45,174 nucleotides of DNA, from contig JAUVYR010000007.1 in the NCBI GenBank assembly GCA_030602985.1, forward strand, positions 1 to 45,174. The letters run 5' to 3'. Position 1 is the stretch's first letter. Every line of letters starts with the position of its first letter. This stretch comes from Burkholderiales bacterium (GTDB lineage: Bacteria > Pseudomonadota > Gammaproteobacteria > Burkholderiales > Burkholderiaceae_C). Made by a program: the position numbers and the translations under genes. Shown piece by piece: positions 33,444-41,715 of this stretch. The notes beneath the pieces are model-generated. The model was not told where the DNA came from. It saw nothing but the letters and a program-made list of their open reading frames with translations, and did no database searches.

Positions 33444-33713
33444 TCAGATGGCGTAGTCAGGCAGCGAGAGCAGGGTGCGGCGCAGGAAGTCCACCAGGGT
33501 CACCAGCATCCAGGGCCCCGCAATCGCAAACACCGCCACGGCCGCCACCAGTTTCGGCACGAAGGAGAGGGTGGCTTCATTGATCTGGGTCAGTGCCTGG
33601 AACAGACTGATGACCAACCCGACGAGCAGCACGGTGCCCAGCACAGGGGCGGACACGCCGATCAGAATGAACAGGGCGTTTTGACCAATCGTCAGGGCGG
33701 CTTGAGCGTCCAT
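33444..33713 (-). CDS. fliQ: flagellar export apparatus protein FliQ
   Basis: An 89-aa protein with two hydrophobic helices, part of the FliPQR export gate in the basal-body membrane. Family features are GQNALFILIGVSAPVLGTVLLVGLVISLFQALTQINEATLSFVPKL and a short tail LPDYAI. It is 14 bp downstream of fliP and 14 bp upstream of fliR. Confidence 0.96.
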   Translation of the reverse strand: MDAQAALTIGQNALFILIGVSAPVLGTVLLVGLVISLFQALTQINEATLSFVPKLVAAVAVFAIAGPWMLVTLVDFLRRTLLSLPDYAI

Positions 33714-33727
33714 GGGTGTCTTTCTGT

Positions 33728-34507
33728 TCAGGTACTGAAGCTGGCAGCCAGAGAGCCGATGAGCAAATTCCAGCCATCGGCAAGGACAAACAGCATGAGT
33801 TTGAAGGGCAGGGCCACCAGCACGGGTGACAGCATCATCATCCCCAGCGACATGAGGATGCTGGCCACGATCATGTCAATCACCAGAAAGGGGATGAAGA
33901 TCATGAAGCCGATCATGAAGGCGGTTTTGAGCTCACTGATCACAAAGGCAGGTACCAGGACGCGCAAGGGGGCGGTATCGACCGTGACGTCCGGTTCCAG
34001 GTTGGCCAGGCGCGCGAACAGCTCGAAATCGGCCTGACGGGTTTGCGCCTTCATGAATTCCCGCATCGGTACTTCGCCTCTGGCCAGGGCTTCTTCAAAG
34101 CTGATGGCGTTTTGTGTGTACGGTAAGTAAGCGGTTTCGTAAACGCGATCCAGCGTGGGGCCCATGACAAAGAGAGTCAGGAACAAGGACAGCCCCACGA
34201 TCACCTGGTTGGGGGGGGATGCCTGTGTACCCAAGGCCTGACGCAGCAGGGACAGGACGATCACGATGCGCGTGAAGGCCGTCATCATGAGAAGGACGGC
34301 CGGCAAAAACGACAGTGCTGTGAAAAACAGCAGAGTCTGGATGGGCACCGAAAAGCTGGTGCCGCCGGCGCCTTGACCGACAATCAGGGGCAGGCCGGGC
34401 GGGGGTGCCGTCTGGGCATAAGCGGCTGAGGCACCGAGCAAGAGCAGCCACAGCCCCAGACCGGTCAGCAAGCCGTTGCGCACCAAGCCATACACACCCA
34501 GCTTCAT
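33728..34507 (-). CDS. fliP: flagellar export apparatus protein FliP
   Basis: A 259-aa export-gate membrane protein. The N-terminal signal-like segment (about 8-31, ending AYAQ) is typical, since FliP is cleaved in enteric bacteria. FFTALSFLPAVLLMMTAFTRIVIVLSLLRQALGTQASPPNQV and PAFVISELKTAFMIGFMIFIPFLVIDMIVASILMSLGMMMLSP are the family core. Its ATG overlaps the fliO stop by 4 nt. Confidence 0.97.
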   Translation of the reverse strand: MKLGVYGLVRNGLLTGLGLWLLLLGASAAYAQTAPPPGLPLIVGQGAGGTSFSVPIQTLLFFTALSFLPAVLLMMTAFTRIVIVLSLLRQALGTQASPPNQVIVGLSLFLTLFVMGPTLDRVYETAYLPYTQNAISFEEALARGEVPMREFMKAQTRQADFELFARLANLEPDVTVDTAPLRVLVPAFVISELKTAFMIGFMIFIPFLVIDMIVASILMSLGMMMLSPVLVALPFKLMLFVLADGWNLLIGSLAASFST

Positions 34508-34836
34508 GGCGTGTCACCGCCTGATGATGCATGCAGATCGCGGGCGACCTCACGGTAGCTGGCCGGGACGGGCACTTTCTGGGTGTACAGGGTGTTGATC
34601 TGCTGGGGTGTGATGCCGAGAGTCAGCTGCACCGGGCCCTCAGGCCCTTCCAGCTCGACCACAGCCACACGCTGCTGGGTGCCCACCATGATCTGCGACA
34701 CCAGGCGCAACTTCGCTCCCTGGCCGGTCCCTATGGGAGCCGTCCGTTTCTTGATCCACTGGACACCCCAGGCCAGCAAGCCCATGAGGAGGAGCAGGCC
34801 CAGAGCCGGGGCAAAGGCGGCAAAGGAGTGACTCAT
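34504..34836 (-). CDS. fliO: flagellar biosynthesis protein FliO
   Basis: A 110-aa protein with one N-terminal membrane helix (about 5-26) followed by a small cytoplasmic domain with the FliO pattern KLRLVSQIMVGTQQRVAVVELEG...QLTLGITPQQINTLY. It helps assemble FliP into the export gate. It overlaps fliN by 1 nt (TGATG) and fliP by 4 nt, so it is tightly coupled. Confidence 0.92.
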   Translation of the reverse strand: MSHSFAAFAPALGLLLLMGLLAWGVQWIKKRTAPIGTGQGAKLRLVSQIMVGTQQRVAVVELEGPEGPVQLTLGITPQQINTLYTQKVPVPASYREVARDLHASSGGDTP

Positions 34837-35255
34837 CAGTTTCGACTCAGGCGGCGCAGCCGTTCAGAGGGCGTGACGATATCGGTCAGGCGAATACCAA
34901 ACTTTTCGTTGACCACCACCACCTCGCCCTGCGCGATCAGATAGCCATTCACCAGCACGTCCATTGGCTCACCGGCCAGCGCATCCAGCTCCACAATGGA
35001 GCCCTGTGCCAGCTGCAGGATGTATTTGATGGGCACCTTGGTGCGCCCAAGCTCCACCGAGAGCTGGACAGGAATATCCAGCACCATACTGATGTCGTTG
35101 TTTCCCGCCGGATTGGCCGGGGTATTGCCGTCAAAGTGAGGGGCACCTGAGGCGAATTCATCATTGACACCGCCGGTCTGTTCCTGCAAGGCCTGGGCCC
35201 AGTCGTCGGCAATGGCGTCATCATCCACTTTGGGGGCGTCGTTTTCTTCAGTCAT
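34836..35255 (-). CDS. fliN: flagellar motor switch protein FliN
   Basis: A C-ring protein, 139 aa from ATG 35255 (MTEENDAPK), where GGAG lies 8 nt ahead; the longer ORF start (35288) falls within fliM. The C-terminal SpoA domain (about 60-135) reads MVLDIPVQLSVELGRTKVPIKYILQLAQGSIVELDALAGEPMDVLVNG, typical FliN. The N-terminal 55 residues are acidic and variable. It overlaps the fliM end by 8 nt. Confidence 0.96.
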   Translation of the reverse strand: MTEENDAPKVDDDAIADDWAQALQEQTGGVNDEFASGAPHFDGNTPANPAGNNDISMVLDIPVQLSVELGRTKVPIKYILQLAQGSIVELDALAGEPMDVLVNGYLIAQGEVVVVNEKFGIRLTDIVTPSERLRRLSRN

Positions 35256-36249
35256 GTTGATCTCCATGCCAGCTGCTGTCGCGTTCACGTATCAGCCGGG
35301 TCACCTTCAGGGCGTACTTGCCATTGTGTGTGCCGTACTCGCCTTCCAGGACGGGCACGCCGTCCACACGGGCTTCTATGATGCGCTCCCGTTCGAGTTC
35401 GATGAAATCCCCCACCTTCATGGCCAGCAATTGCTCCACTGTGGTCCTCGTGGTGGCCAGTTCAGCGGTCAGCTCGACCTCGGCCGACTGGATTTCGTTG
35501 CTCAGCAATCGGACCCAGCGGCGATCCACTTCCATGGAGTCGCCTTGCGAGGTCGAGTACAGGACATCTCGAATGGGCTCCAGCGTCGAGTAAGGGATGC
35601 ACAGGTGCAGTGAGCCGGTGATGTCACCAATTTCCAGCGTGAAGCTGGTGCTGACCACAATCTCGCTGGGCGTGGCGATGTTGGCGAACTGCGGCTGCAT
35701 TTCCGAGCGCTGGTAAGCGAGTTCCAGCGGGTAAATGCCTCGCCACGCCTTTTTGTACTCCTCGGAAACCACTTCCACCATGCGGTTGATGACCCGTTGC
35801 TCGGTGGGCGAGAAGTCACGCCCTTCGATGCGGGTGTGAAACTTGCCGTTGCCCCCGAACAGGCTGTCGATCACGCCGAACAGCAGTGTGGGTTCGCAGA
35901 CGATCAGGCCACTGCCACGCAAGGGGCGCACGGCCATGATGTTGAAGTTGGTGGGGACCACCAACTCCCGCAGGAACATGCTGTACTTCTGTACCTGTAC
36001 TGTACCGACCGAGATTTCCGGGCTGCGGCGAATGAAATTGAACAGGCCCACCCGCATGTTCCGGGCGAAGCGCTCGTTGATGACCTCCATCGTGGGCATG
36101 CGCCCACGAACGATCCGCTCCTGACTGGCCAGGTTGTAGTCCCGGATGCCGGTGGTGTCGAACTCCTCCTTGGCGAGTTTCTGGCTTTCGCCAGTCACCC
36201 CCTCGAGCAGGGCATCGATCTCATCCTGGGAGAGAAAGGCTTCGCTCAT
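35248..36249 (-). CDS. fliM: flagellar motor switch protein FliM
   Basis: A 333-aa C-ring protein. The N-terminal peptide FLSQDEIDALLEGV (residues 5-18) is the CheY-P docking site. A linker and the middle CheC-like domain (about 40-240, with NERFARNMRVGLFNFIRRSPEI and PLRGSGLIVCEPTLLFGVIDSLFGG) bind FliG. A C-terminal SpoA domain (about 250-330) pairs with FliN. It is 21 bp after fliL. No deviation from family length. Confidence 0.97.
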   Translation of the reverse strand: MSEAFLSQDEIDALLEGVTGESQKLAKEEFDTTGIRDYNLASQERIVRGRMPTMEVINERFARNMRVGLFNFIRRSPEISVGTVQVQKYSMFLRELVVPTNFNIMAVRPLRGSGLIVCEPTLLFGVIDSLFGGNGKFHTRIEGRDFSPTEQRVINRMVEVVSEEYKKAWRGIYPLELAYQRSEMQPQFANIATPSEIVVSTSFTLEIGDITGSLHLCIPYSTLEPIRDVLYSTSQGDSMEVDRRWVRLLSNEIQSAEVELTAELATTRTTVEQLLAMKVGDFIELERERIIEARVDGVPVLEGEYGTHNGKYALKVTRLIRERDSSWHGDQHD

Positions 36250-36270
36250 GATGAAGAGTCCTTGTGGGCC

Positions 36271-36795
36271 TTACTGGACAATCAGGTTGGCAAACAGCAC
36301 CGCCTGGATCGGACTTTCCGCACGCGGGGTCGAAATCAGGCCGGTTTCCTGGCGTACCAGTTCGAGGATGTCAGCGGCGAGCTGGTCTTTCCCTTCTGCA
36401 TTCAGCAACTCCTGGGCTGTGCGGCGCGACACCTGACGCAGAATGCCGTCACGAATCGTCGGCAGGAAGGCGGTGATCTGGGCGCTGGTGGCCGCATCTG
36501 CCACCTGCAAGGTGATGCCCACCTGCGCAAAACGGATCACGCCCGGATCGGCCAGGTTGATCACGACCGGGTCAAGCGGCATGAACTGGGGGGGAGTGCG
36601 GGGTCGCGCCACGGGTTGCGTGGCCTGGGGTGCGCTGGCTTCATCGAAGTCGTCATCCGACCCCCCGGACATCATCAAAAACAACACGGCGCCGCCTGCG
36701 GCCAGCAACAACACCAGTACAGCTGCAATGCTGATGATCAGCAGCTTTTTGCTTTTCGGCTTGGTCTCTGCATCAGCGGCAGGTTTGTCGGCCAT
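36271..36795 (-). CDS. fliL: flagellar basal body-associated protein FliL
   Basis: A 174-aa inner-membrane protein that surrounds stators and influences torque. A lysine-rich cytoplasmic N-terminus (KPKSKK), one membrane helix (about 18-42) and a periplasmic stomatin-like domain ending ETGLISTPRAESPIQAVLFANLIVQ are visible. It is the first gene of fliLMNOPQR. Its upstream region contains a candidate promoter at 36872-36898 and a hairpin at 36831-36847. Confidence 0.95.
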   Translation of the reverse strand: MADKPAADAETKPKSKKLLIISIAAVLVLLLAAGGAVLFLMMSGGSDDDFDEASAPQATQPVARPRTPPQFMPLDPVVINLADPGVIRFAQVGITLQVADAATSAQITAFLPTIRDGILRQVSRRTAQELLNAEGKDQLAADILELVRQETGLISTPRAESPIQAVLFANLIVQ

Positions 36796-36830
36796 GGGGG
36801 TTCACCTTCATTTGAAAACAATCAATGGGA

Positions 36831-36847
36831 GATGCAAAAAATGCATC
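36831..36847 (-). repeat. hairpin in the fliL leader
   Basis: GATGCA and TGCATC, separated by 5 nt, form a perfect 6-bp stem with an A/T loop, 36 bp before the fliL start. In the minus-strand RNA the loop is U-rich. It could be a regulator operator or a leader structure; too weak for a terminator. Confidence 0.4.
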
Positions 36848-36871
36848 CACCAAGGTATTGTGTCATGAGGA

Positions 36872-36898
36872 TTATCCGGTGGGGTATTGAATCCTTGA
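36872..36898 (-). promoter_or_regulatory. candidate sigma-28-like promoter of fliLMNOPQR
   Basis: On the minus strand TCAAGGAT (36891-36898), exactly 11 bp, then CCGGATAA (36872-36879). Against TAAAGTTT-N11-GCCGATAA this is 5/8 and 6/8 with correct spacing. Switch and export-gate genes are normally earlier-class, so this may be a secondary or false match. Confidence 0.4.
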
Positions 36899-36902
36899 GC
36901 GT

Positions 36903-36926
36903 AAAAAAAGGGGCTTGTTGGCCCCT
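36903..36926 (-). terminator. rho-independent terminator of the fliF-K operon
   Basis: On the minus strand AGGGGC (36926-36921), a 6-nt loop, GCCCCT (36914-36909), then a run of seven T. It begins 17 bp after the fliK stop and ends the fliF-fliK transcript before the fliL promoter region. Confidence 0.88.
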
Positions 36927-36942
36927 GTTTGGTGTTTCACGA

Positions 36943-38109
36943 TCAGGCGTAGACGCTCAGCCCGACCCCTGATTGTTGCCGCAACAGCCGAGCGGCCTCA
37001 GCAGGCTCACCGGTTGATCGGTCGCTCTGCCGGGCAGAGGAGTCCCTTCGGTCGCCAGACGGCTGACCGGATTCACCAGCATCCCGACCACCCACCGACA
37101 GGCTTTCCAGTCCCAGGCCCGCCCGACTGAGCATGTCGGCCAGCAAGGTATGGGCGTGGGCGCGCAGGGCTTCACGCACCTGCACATCATCGGTGCGGAA
37201 AGCCAGCTCGGCTTTGTCGCCCACCAGGCTCACGTCCACTTCCATGGCCTCACGCAGACCGGCTTGCAGCATCAGGCTGGCTTTACGCGTTTGCCCCGCG
37301 GCCCACAGGCTGATCTGATTACCCAGTTGCTCAAAGGCCTGATCCATGCCGCCACCCATGGCGTCACCCAGTGCCGTGGCAAAGCTCCGAATCGTTGCGC
37401 CATCTGTGGCGGCAGAACGAACCTGGCCCGCAGATTCGAGCATCACACGGGCGCCTTCTCCACGCTGCCCCTGGCCTTGTCCGCCTTCGCGTTGTTCACC
37501 CGAGCGCTCGGCACCCGCTGGGTTGAGTGCATGCAGGTCCATGGCATCGGGCTCGCCCAGGCGTTCAGCCAGCAGACCACCGGGCTGCCCTGTGCTGCCC
37601 GCATGCCAGGCGCTGCGCATCGGGTCGGCCGCCAGCCCCTGGGTCACATCAGGCCCCGGCAGGTTTTGGGCCATGTCAGCCAGCAGGGTGGGGGGGGCGG
37701 CACGTGGCCGGGCCTTGGCCACTGTGGATACCCACTGCCCAGGGCCGCCCATGTCGGCCGCGCCAGGGCGTGAGTTTTCAGGCTTGGTGTCTGGTTTCGC
37801 TTCCGGTGTCTCGCCCATTTTCTGGTCAGACGCCATCAGCGGAAGGGCGAAGACTGTTTCGCTGTCTTTCAACTCGGCTTCTTCGCCCACTTCCGGGCTG
37901 GGTACGGGCGGGTTGAGGAGTGCCTGTGTATCCAGGGGTGTGTCCTGTGAGTCGGGCGAGGTGGCGATCTGTAGCGGGTTATCACCTTCCGCCGCCGACA
38001 GCAAAAGCGAGAAAAGATCGGCCGGAGCGTCCTTGGTGTCCCGCTTGGCAGGGCGGGCGTTGCCAGATGCATCGGCAGGGGGCTTGGGGGCAACGGCTTC
38101 TGTTTTCAT
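36943..38109 (-). CDS. fliK: flagellar hook-length control protein FliK
   Basis: A 388-aa secreted ruler protein. ATG 38109 (MKTEAVAPK) overlaps the fliJ stop (ATGA) with GGAG 9 nt ahead; the upstream ATG 38124 is less likely. The N-terminal two thirds are Pro/Ala/Gly-rich and disordered, as expected for the ruler. The conserved C-terminal core (about 270-345: ISLWAAGQTRKASLMLQAGLREAMEVDVSLVGDKAELAFRTDDVQVREALRAH) interacts with FlhB to switch substrate specificity. It is followed by a strong terminator. Confidence 0.92.
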   Translation of the reverse strand: MKTEAVAPKPPADASGNARPAKRDTKDAPADLFSLLLSAAEGDNPLQIATSPDSQDTPLDTQALLNPPVPSPEVGEEAELKDSETVFALPLMASDQKMGETPEAKPDTKPENSRPGAADMGGPGQWVSTVAKARPRAAPPTLLADMAQNLPGPDVTQGLAADPMRSAWHAGSTGQPGGLLAERLGEPDAMDLHALNPAGAERSGEQREGGQGQGQRGEGARVMLESAGQVRSAATDGATIRSFATALGDAMGGGMDQAFEQLGNQISLWAAGQTRKASLMLQAGLREAMEVDVSLVGDKAELAFRTDDVQVREALRAHAHTLLADMLSRAGLGLESLSVGGRDAGESGQPSGDRRDSSARQSDRSTGEPAEAARLLRQQSGVGLSVYA

Positions 38110-38585
38110 GGCTGGGATCTCCAAGGGTGGGTCTGAGCGTGCTGGCGATGCTGGTTGGCGGCCATTTCGTCATTGGTCCGCTGGTCTTGCTGTTGCCGTG
38201 ACTTCTGCCAGATTTGCACACGGCGTTCCTGTACTTTCTGCAGGCTGGCCAGTTCGCGTTCGGCCTCCTGCAGCGAGCGTTGGCAGCGCTGGATGTTCTG
38301 CATCATCTGATTGAGCACACCGTCCTGGAAAGACACCGCGTGATCCAGTTTGGCCATGAAGGTTTGCTGGGTCAGGAGCAATGTCGGTGAAATGCCGGCC
38401 GTGGCACGCTGCCGCCACCGCTGTTGCGATTCCGCGGTGTAGCCTTTGAGCTGCTCCATCTGCAGCACGGCCTGCTCGTGCTGTTGCTGTGCCTGGCCCA
38501 GCGCCTGCAAGGCTTCATCGCGCTTGCGCAGAGCCAGTTCCAGTACCGTCGTCAGTGAAGTCAGTGACTGTGGCGGGGCCTTCAT
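38106..38585 (-). CDS. fliJ: flagellar export chaperone/stalk protein FliJ
   Basis: A 159-aa almost wholly coiled-coil protein, the central stalk of the FliI ATPase ring. Repeated heptads rich in Gln, Glu and Arg run from about residue 10 to 145 ([30 protein letters not shown] ... [29 protein letters not shown]). It overlaps fliI and fliK by 4 nt each. Confidence 0.92.
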   Translation of the reverse strand: MKAPPQSLTSLTTVLELALRKRDEALQALGQAQQQHEQAVLQMEQLKGYTAESQQRWRQRATAGISPTLLLTQQTFMAKLDHAVSFQDGVLNQMMQNIQRCQRSLQEAERELASLQKVQERRVQIWQKSRQQQDQRTNDEMAANQHRQHAQTHPWRSQP

Positions 38586-40012
38586 GGTCGACCTCCTGCC
38601 TGGGGTTCTTGCACCGTCTGCAGCAATTGGTGGGTGCTGGCTTCAAACGGAGCTTTTTCGTGCATGTCCTGCATCAGGTATTGCTGCATGGCAGGGAACA
38701 GGGCGATCGCTCGATCGGTATCAGGGTCGCTGCCGTGCATGTACGCGCCCAGCTGGATCAGGTCTCGCGCTTTCTGGTACCGCGCATAGAGTTGCCGGTA
38801 GCGGCGGGCATGCTGCAGGTGTTCGGGGCTGACCACGTTGTGCATCACCCGTGATGCAGATGCCTCGATATCGATTGCCGGGTAGATGCCGGACTCCGCC
38901 AGACTGCGCGAAAGCACGATGTGCCCATCCAGGATGGCGCGGGCCGCGTCCGCAATCGGGTCTTGCTGGTCGTCGCCTTCCGAAAGGACGGTGTAGAAGG
39001 CGGTGATCGAGCCCTGGCCTTCGGGGCCATTGCCACTGCGTTCCACCAGCTGCGGCAGCTTGGCAAAACAGCTCGGCGGATAACCCTTGGTGGCGGGAGG
39101 TTCGCCGATGGCCAGGGCAATCTCGCGCTGTGCCATGGCATAACGGCTGAGGGAGTCCATCAGCAGCAACACATCAAGCCCATCGTCGCGGAAGCGCTCG
39201 GCCACAGCCGTGGCGTACTGGGCGCCCTGCATGCGCAGCAACGGCGGGGAATCGGCTGGCGCCGCGACCACCACCGACCGCTCACGGCCGTCAGCCCCCA
39301 GGATGTCTTCAATGAATTCCTTGACCTCGCGGCCCCGTTCACCGATGAGGCCCACCACGATCACGTCGGCCTGCGTGAAGCGGGCCATCATGCCCAGCAA
39401 CACGCTTTTGCCCACGCCCGACCCCGCGAACAGGCCCAGCCGCTGACCACGCCCGACCGTCAGCAAACCATTGATGGCGCGGACCCCGGTGTCCAACGGC
39501 TGGCGCACCGGTGCGCGGTCCATGGAGTTGATGGGGGCCCGCTCCATGGGCTCCACCACCACATGCTCCAGGGGACCCAGCTTGTCGATCGGGTGGCCAT
39601 GTGCATCCACCACACGCCCGAGCAGGCCTTTGCCAAATGGCAGGCGCAGGACGCCACGATCATTGGGTGGCAATGCTTTCGGCTCATGCCCCAGTCGGGG
39701 TTGCGGCCGGTAGGGAGCCAGCGGTCGTACCCGCGCGCCGCTGGACAAGCCTTGTACATCGCCCGCCGGCATCAGAAAAGCCCGTTCGCCATTGAAGCCG
39801 ACCACTTCAGCCAGTACACGGGTGTCCGGGTCATCAGGCATGTCGATCACGCACTGCGACCCCACAGGTGTTTTGACGCCCTGTGCTTCCAGTACCAGCC
39901 CGGCCAGCCGGATGAGTTTGCCACTGGTTTCCAGCGGCGTGTGCTGGTTGGCAGCCTGGTGTACGGCAGCCATGAAGTCGTGCCAACGCTTGAGCTTGAG
40001 GGTGTCAGACAT
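38582..40012 (-). CDS. fliI: flagellum-specific ATP synthase FliI
   Basis: The export ATPase, 476 aa from ATG 40012 ([14 protein letters not shown]). The longer ORF start lies inside fliH and is rejected. Walker A is [14 protein letters not shown]; the F1-beta-like block [13 protein letters not shown], the Walker B/arginine region [24 protein letters not shown] and the [16 protein letters not shown] stretch are all typical. It overlaps fliH by 8 nt and fliJ by 4 nt. Confidence 0.97.
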   Translation of the reverse strand: MSDTLKLKRWHDFMAAVHQAANQHTPLETSGKLIRLAGLVLEAQGVKTPVGSQCVIDMPDDPDTRVLAEVVGFNGERAFLMPAGDVQGLSSGARVRPLAPYRPQPRLGHEPKALPPNDRGVLRLPFGKGLLGRVVDAHGHPIDKLGPLEHVVVEPMERAPINSMDRAPVRQPLDTGVRAINGLLTVGRGQRLGLFAGSGVGKSVLLGMMARFTQADVIVVGLIGERGREVKEFIEDILGADGRERSVVVAAPADSPPLLRMQGAQYATAVAERFRDDGLDVLLLMDSLSRYAMAQREIALAIGEPPATKGYPPSCFAKLPQLVERSGNGPEGQGSITAFYTVLSEGDDQQDPIADAARAILDGHIVLSRSLAESGIYPAIDIEASASRVMHNVVSPEHLQHARRYRQLYARYQKARDLIQLGAYMHGSDPDTDRAIALFPAMQQYLMQDMHEKAPFEASTHQLLQTVQEPQAGGRP

Positions 40013-40706
40013 CGGCGTCCTCCCCCGGCTGCCATGGGGCATCCAGGCCCAGATTCGCCACGGCACGTGCCCAGCGTTTCTCGACTCGTCCATCAACCAT
40101 GCCCTGGCTCGATTCCACCACGCATCCGCCAGCGGTGATGTCCGCGTCAGGTTCCAGGCGCACGCCGGTCGGGGCTGTGCCCTGAGACCAGATCAGTTCC
40201 AGCAAGGTCGCATCGTCCGGGTGCACGCGCAGCACCGCCGGGCGGCCATCCTCCACGGCCAGCGCGAGGGCTTCCCGAACCACCGCCTCGATCGATTCAC
40301 GGGGTGTCAGCAACTCTCGGCGCACCACCTGCCTGGCCACATCACAAGCCAGCTCCAGCAGGTGTTGCGCGAGGGCATGTTCAAGCTGGTCAAAATGCTG
40401 GTCTGCCTGTTGCATCAGATCTGCCACACGGCTGGCCATTTCACGGCCTTTCGCTTCCAGCTGTTTTTCAAGGGCCGCGCGGGCCTCCCGGACGCCAGCC
40501 TGCCGGCCTTGCTCGAAGCCTTGGTCATAGGCCTCGTTTCTGGCCGCTTCGAGGTGTTCAGCAGTCAGCGTGGGGGGCTCTTCAGTCGTATCTGGCATGA
40601 CCGGCTCGCTGCCATCCACAGGCTTGAACTCCCAGGTCGCCACATCTGTCACTTCCTCACGGGGAATGAAGCGGTGGTAGTGCGAGGCCCGGTTAGATGA
40701 GGGCAT
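40005..40706 (-). CDS. fliH: flagellar assembly protein FliH
   Basis: A 233-aa regulator of FliI that links it to the C-ring. ATG 40706 ([19 protein letters not shown]) has a strong GGAGG ahead and overlaps fliG by 14 nt. Trp and basic residues at the N-terminus (TWEFKPVDG) fit the FliN-binding part. A helix with small-residue repeats ([23 protein letters not shown], about 60-82) and a C-terminal FliI-binding domain with [11 protein letters not shown] and [23 protein letters not shown] follow. Confidence 0.94.
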   Translation of the reverse strand: MPSSNRASHYHRFIPREEVTDVATWEFKPVDGSEPVMPDTTEEPPTLTAEHLEAARNEAYDQGFEQGRQAGVREARAALEKQLEAKGREMASRVADLMQQADQHFDQLEHALAQHLLELACDVARQVVRRELLTPRESIEAVVREALALAVEDGRPAVLRVHPDDATLLELIWSQGTAPTGVRLEPDADITAGGCVVESSQGMVDGRVEKRWARAVANLGLDAPWQPGEDADV

Positions 40707-41694
40707 CGTCCCCACCTCCGCCCAGCACGATCTGGCCTTCGTCGGCCAGGCGCCTGACCACTTTCAGGATGTCTTTCTGCTGGTTTTCCACTTCAGACAG
40801 GCGCACGGGGCCGCGCGATTCCAGGTCCTCCTTCAGGGCCTCGGCGGCCCGGCTCGACATGTTACTGAGGATCTTTTCCTTCAGCTCGCTGCTGGAGCCC
40901 TTGAGCGCGATCACCAGCGCATCGGACGACACTTCTTTCAGTACCGCCTGAATGCCCTTGTTGTCGATCTTGAGCAGGTCCTCGAAGATGAACATCTTGT
41001 CCATGATCTTCTGAGCCAGTTCGGGATCGGTTTCACGAATCGAATCCACGACGCTGGACTCCAGGCTGGCCCCCAGCATGTTGATGATTTCGGCGGCCGT
41101 CTTCACTCCGCCCAGCGAGCTCTTGCGGATTTTGTCACCACCGGCGAGCACGTCATACAGCGCTTCGTTCAGGTCTTTCAACGCGTTGGGTTGTATGCCT
41201 TCCAGCGTGGCAATGCGCAACATGACTTCGTTACGCAAGCGCTCCGTGAAGTGCTTGAGAATGCTGGCCGCGTGGTCCTGATCCAGGTGCACCAGAATCG
41301 CTGCCAGGATCTGCGGGTGCTCATTGCGCAGCAGCTCGGCCACTGAAATCGGGTCCATCCATTTCAGGCTTTCGATCCCTGAAACGTCGCCACCCTGCAG
41401 AATTCGGTCGATGAGGAGCGATGCTTTGTCTTCACCCAGGGCGCGTTTGAGCACCGAACGGACGTAGTTGTCGGTGTCGGACACCAGCAGGCTCTGCGAG
41501 GCGGCTTCGTGCGTGAACTTGACGATCACGTCATCGACTTTTTCCTTCGAGACCGCACGCAAGCGTGCAATCGTCTCACCGAGACGCTGCACTTCCTTGG
41601 GAGAAAAGTGCTTGAACACCTCGGCGGCCTCTTCCTCGCCCAATGACATGAGGAAGATGGCCGCGTCTTGTAGTCCGTCGTCTTTGTCAGCCAT
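40693..41694 (-). CDS. fliG: flagellar motor switch protein FliG
   Basis: A rotor protein of 333 aa, which takes torque from the stators. The N-terminal domain binding FliF starts LQDAAIFLMSLGEEEAAEVFKHF. The middle domain contains EHPQILAAILVHLDQDHAASILKHF (EHPQ motif). The C-terminal domain has the charged torque helix with KIMDKMFIFEDLLKIDNKGIQAVLKEV and LKEDLESRGPVRLSEVE. It is 21 bp after fliF. Confidence 0.97.
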   Translation of the reverse strand: MADKDDGLQDAAIFLMSLGEEEAAEVFKHFSPKEVQRLGETIARLRAVSKEKVDDVIVKFTHEAASQSLLVSDTDNYVRSVLKRALGEDKASLLIDRILQGGDVSGIESLKWMDPISVAELLRNEHPQILAAILVHLDQDHAASILKHFTERLRNEVMLRIATLEGIQPNALKDLNEALYDVLAGGDKIRKSSLGGVKTAAEIINMLGASLESSVVDSIRETDPELAQKIMDKMFIFEDLLKIDNKGIQAVLKEVSSDALVIALKGSSSELKEKILSNMSSRAAEALKEDLESRGPVRLSEVENQQKDILKVVRRLADEGQIVLGGGGDDALI

Positions 41695-41715
41695 GCACGT
41701 TCACCTCCAGGCCCA

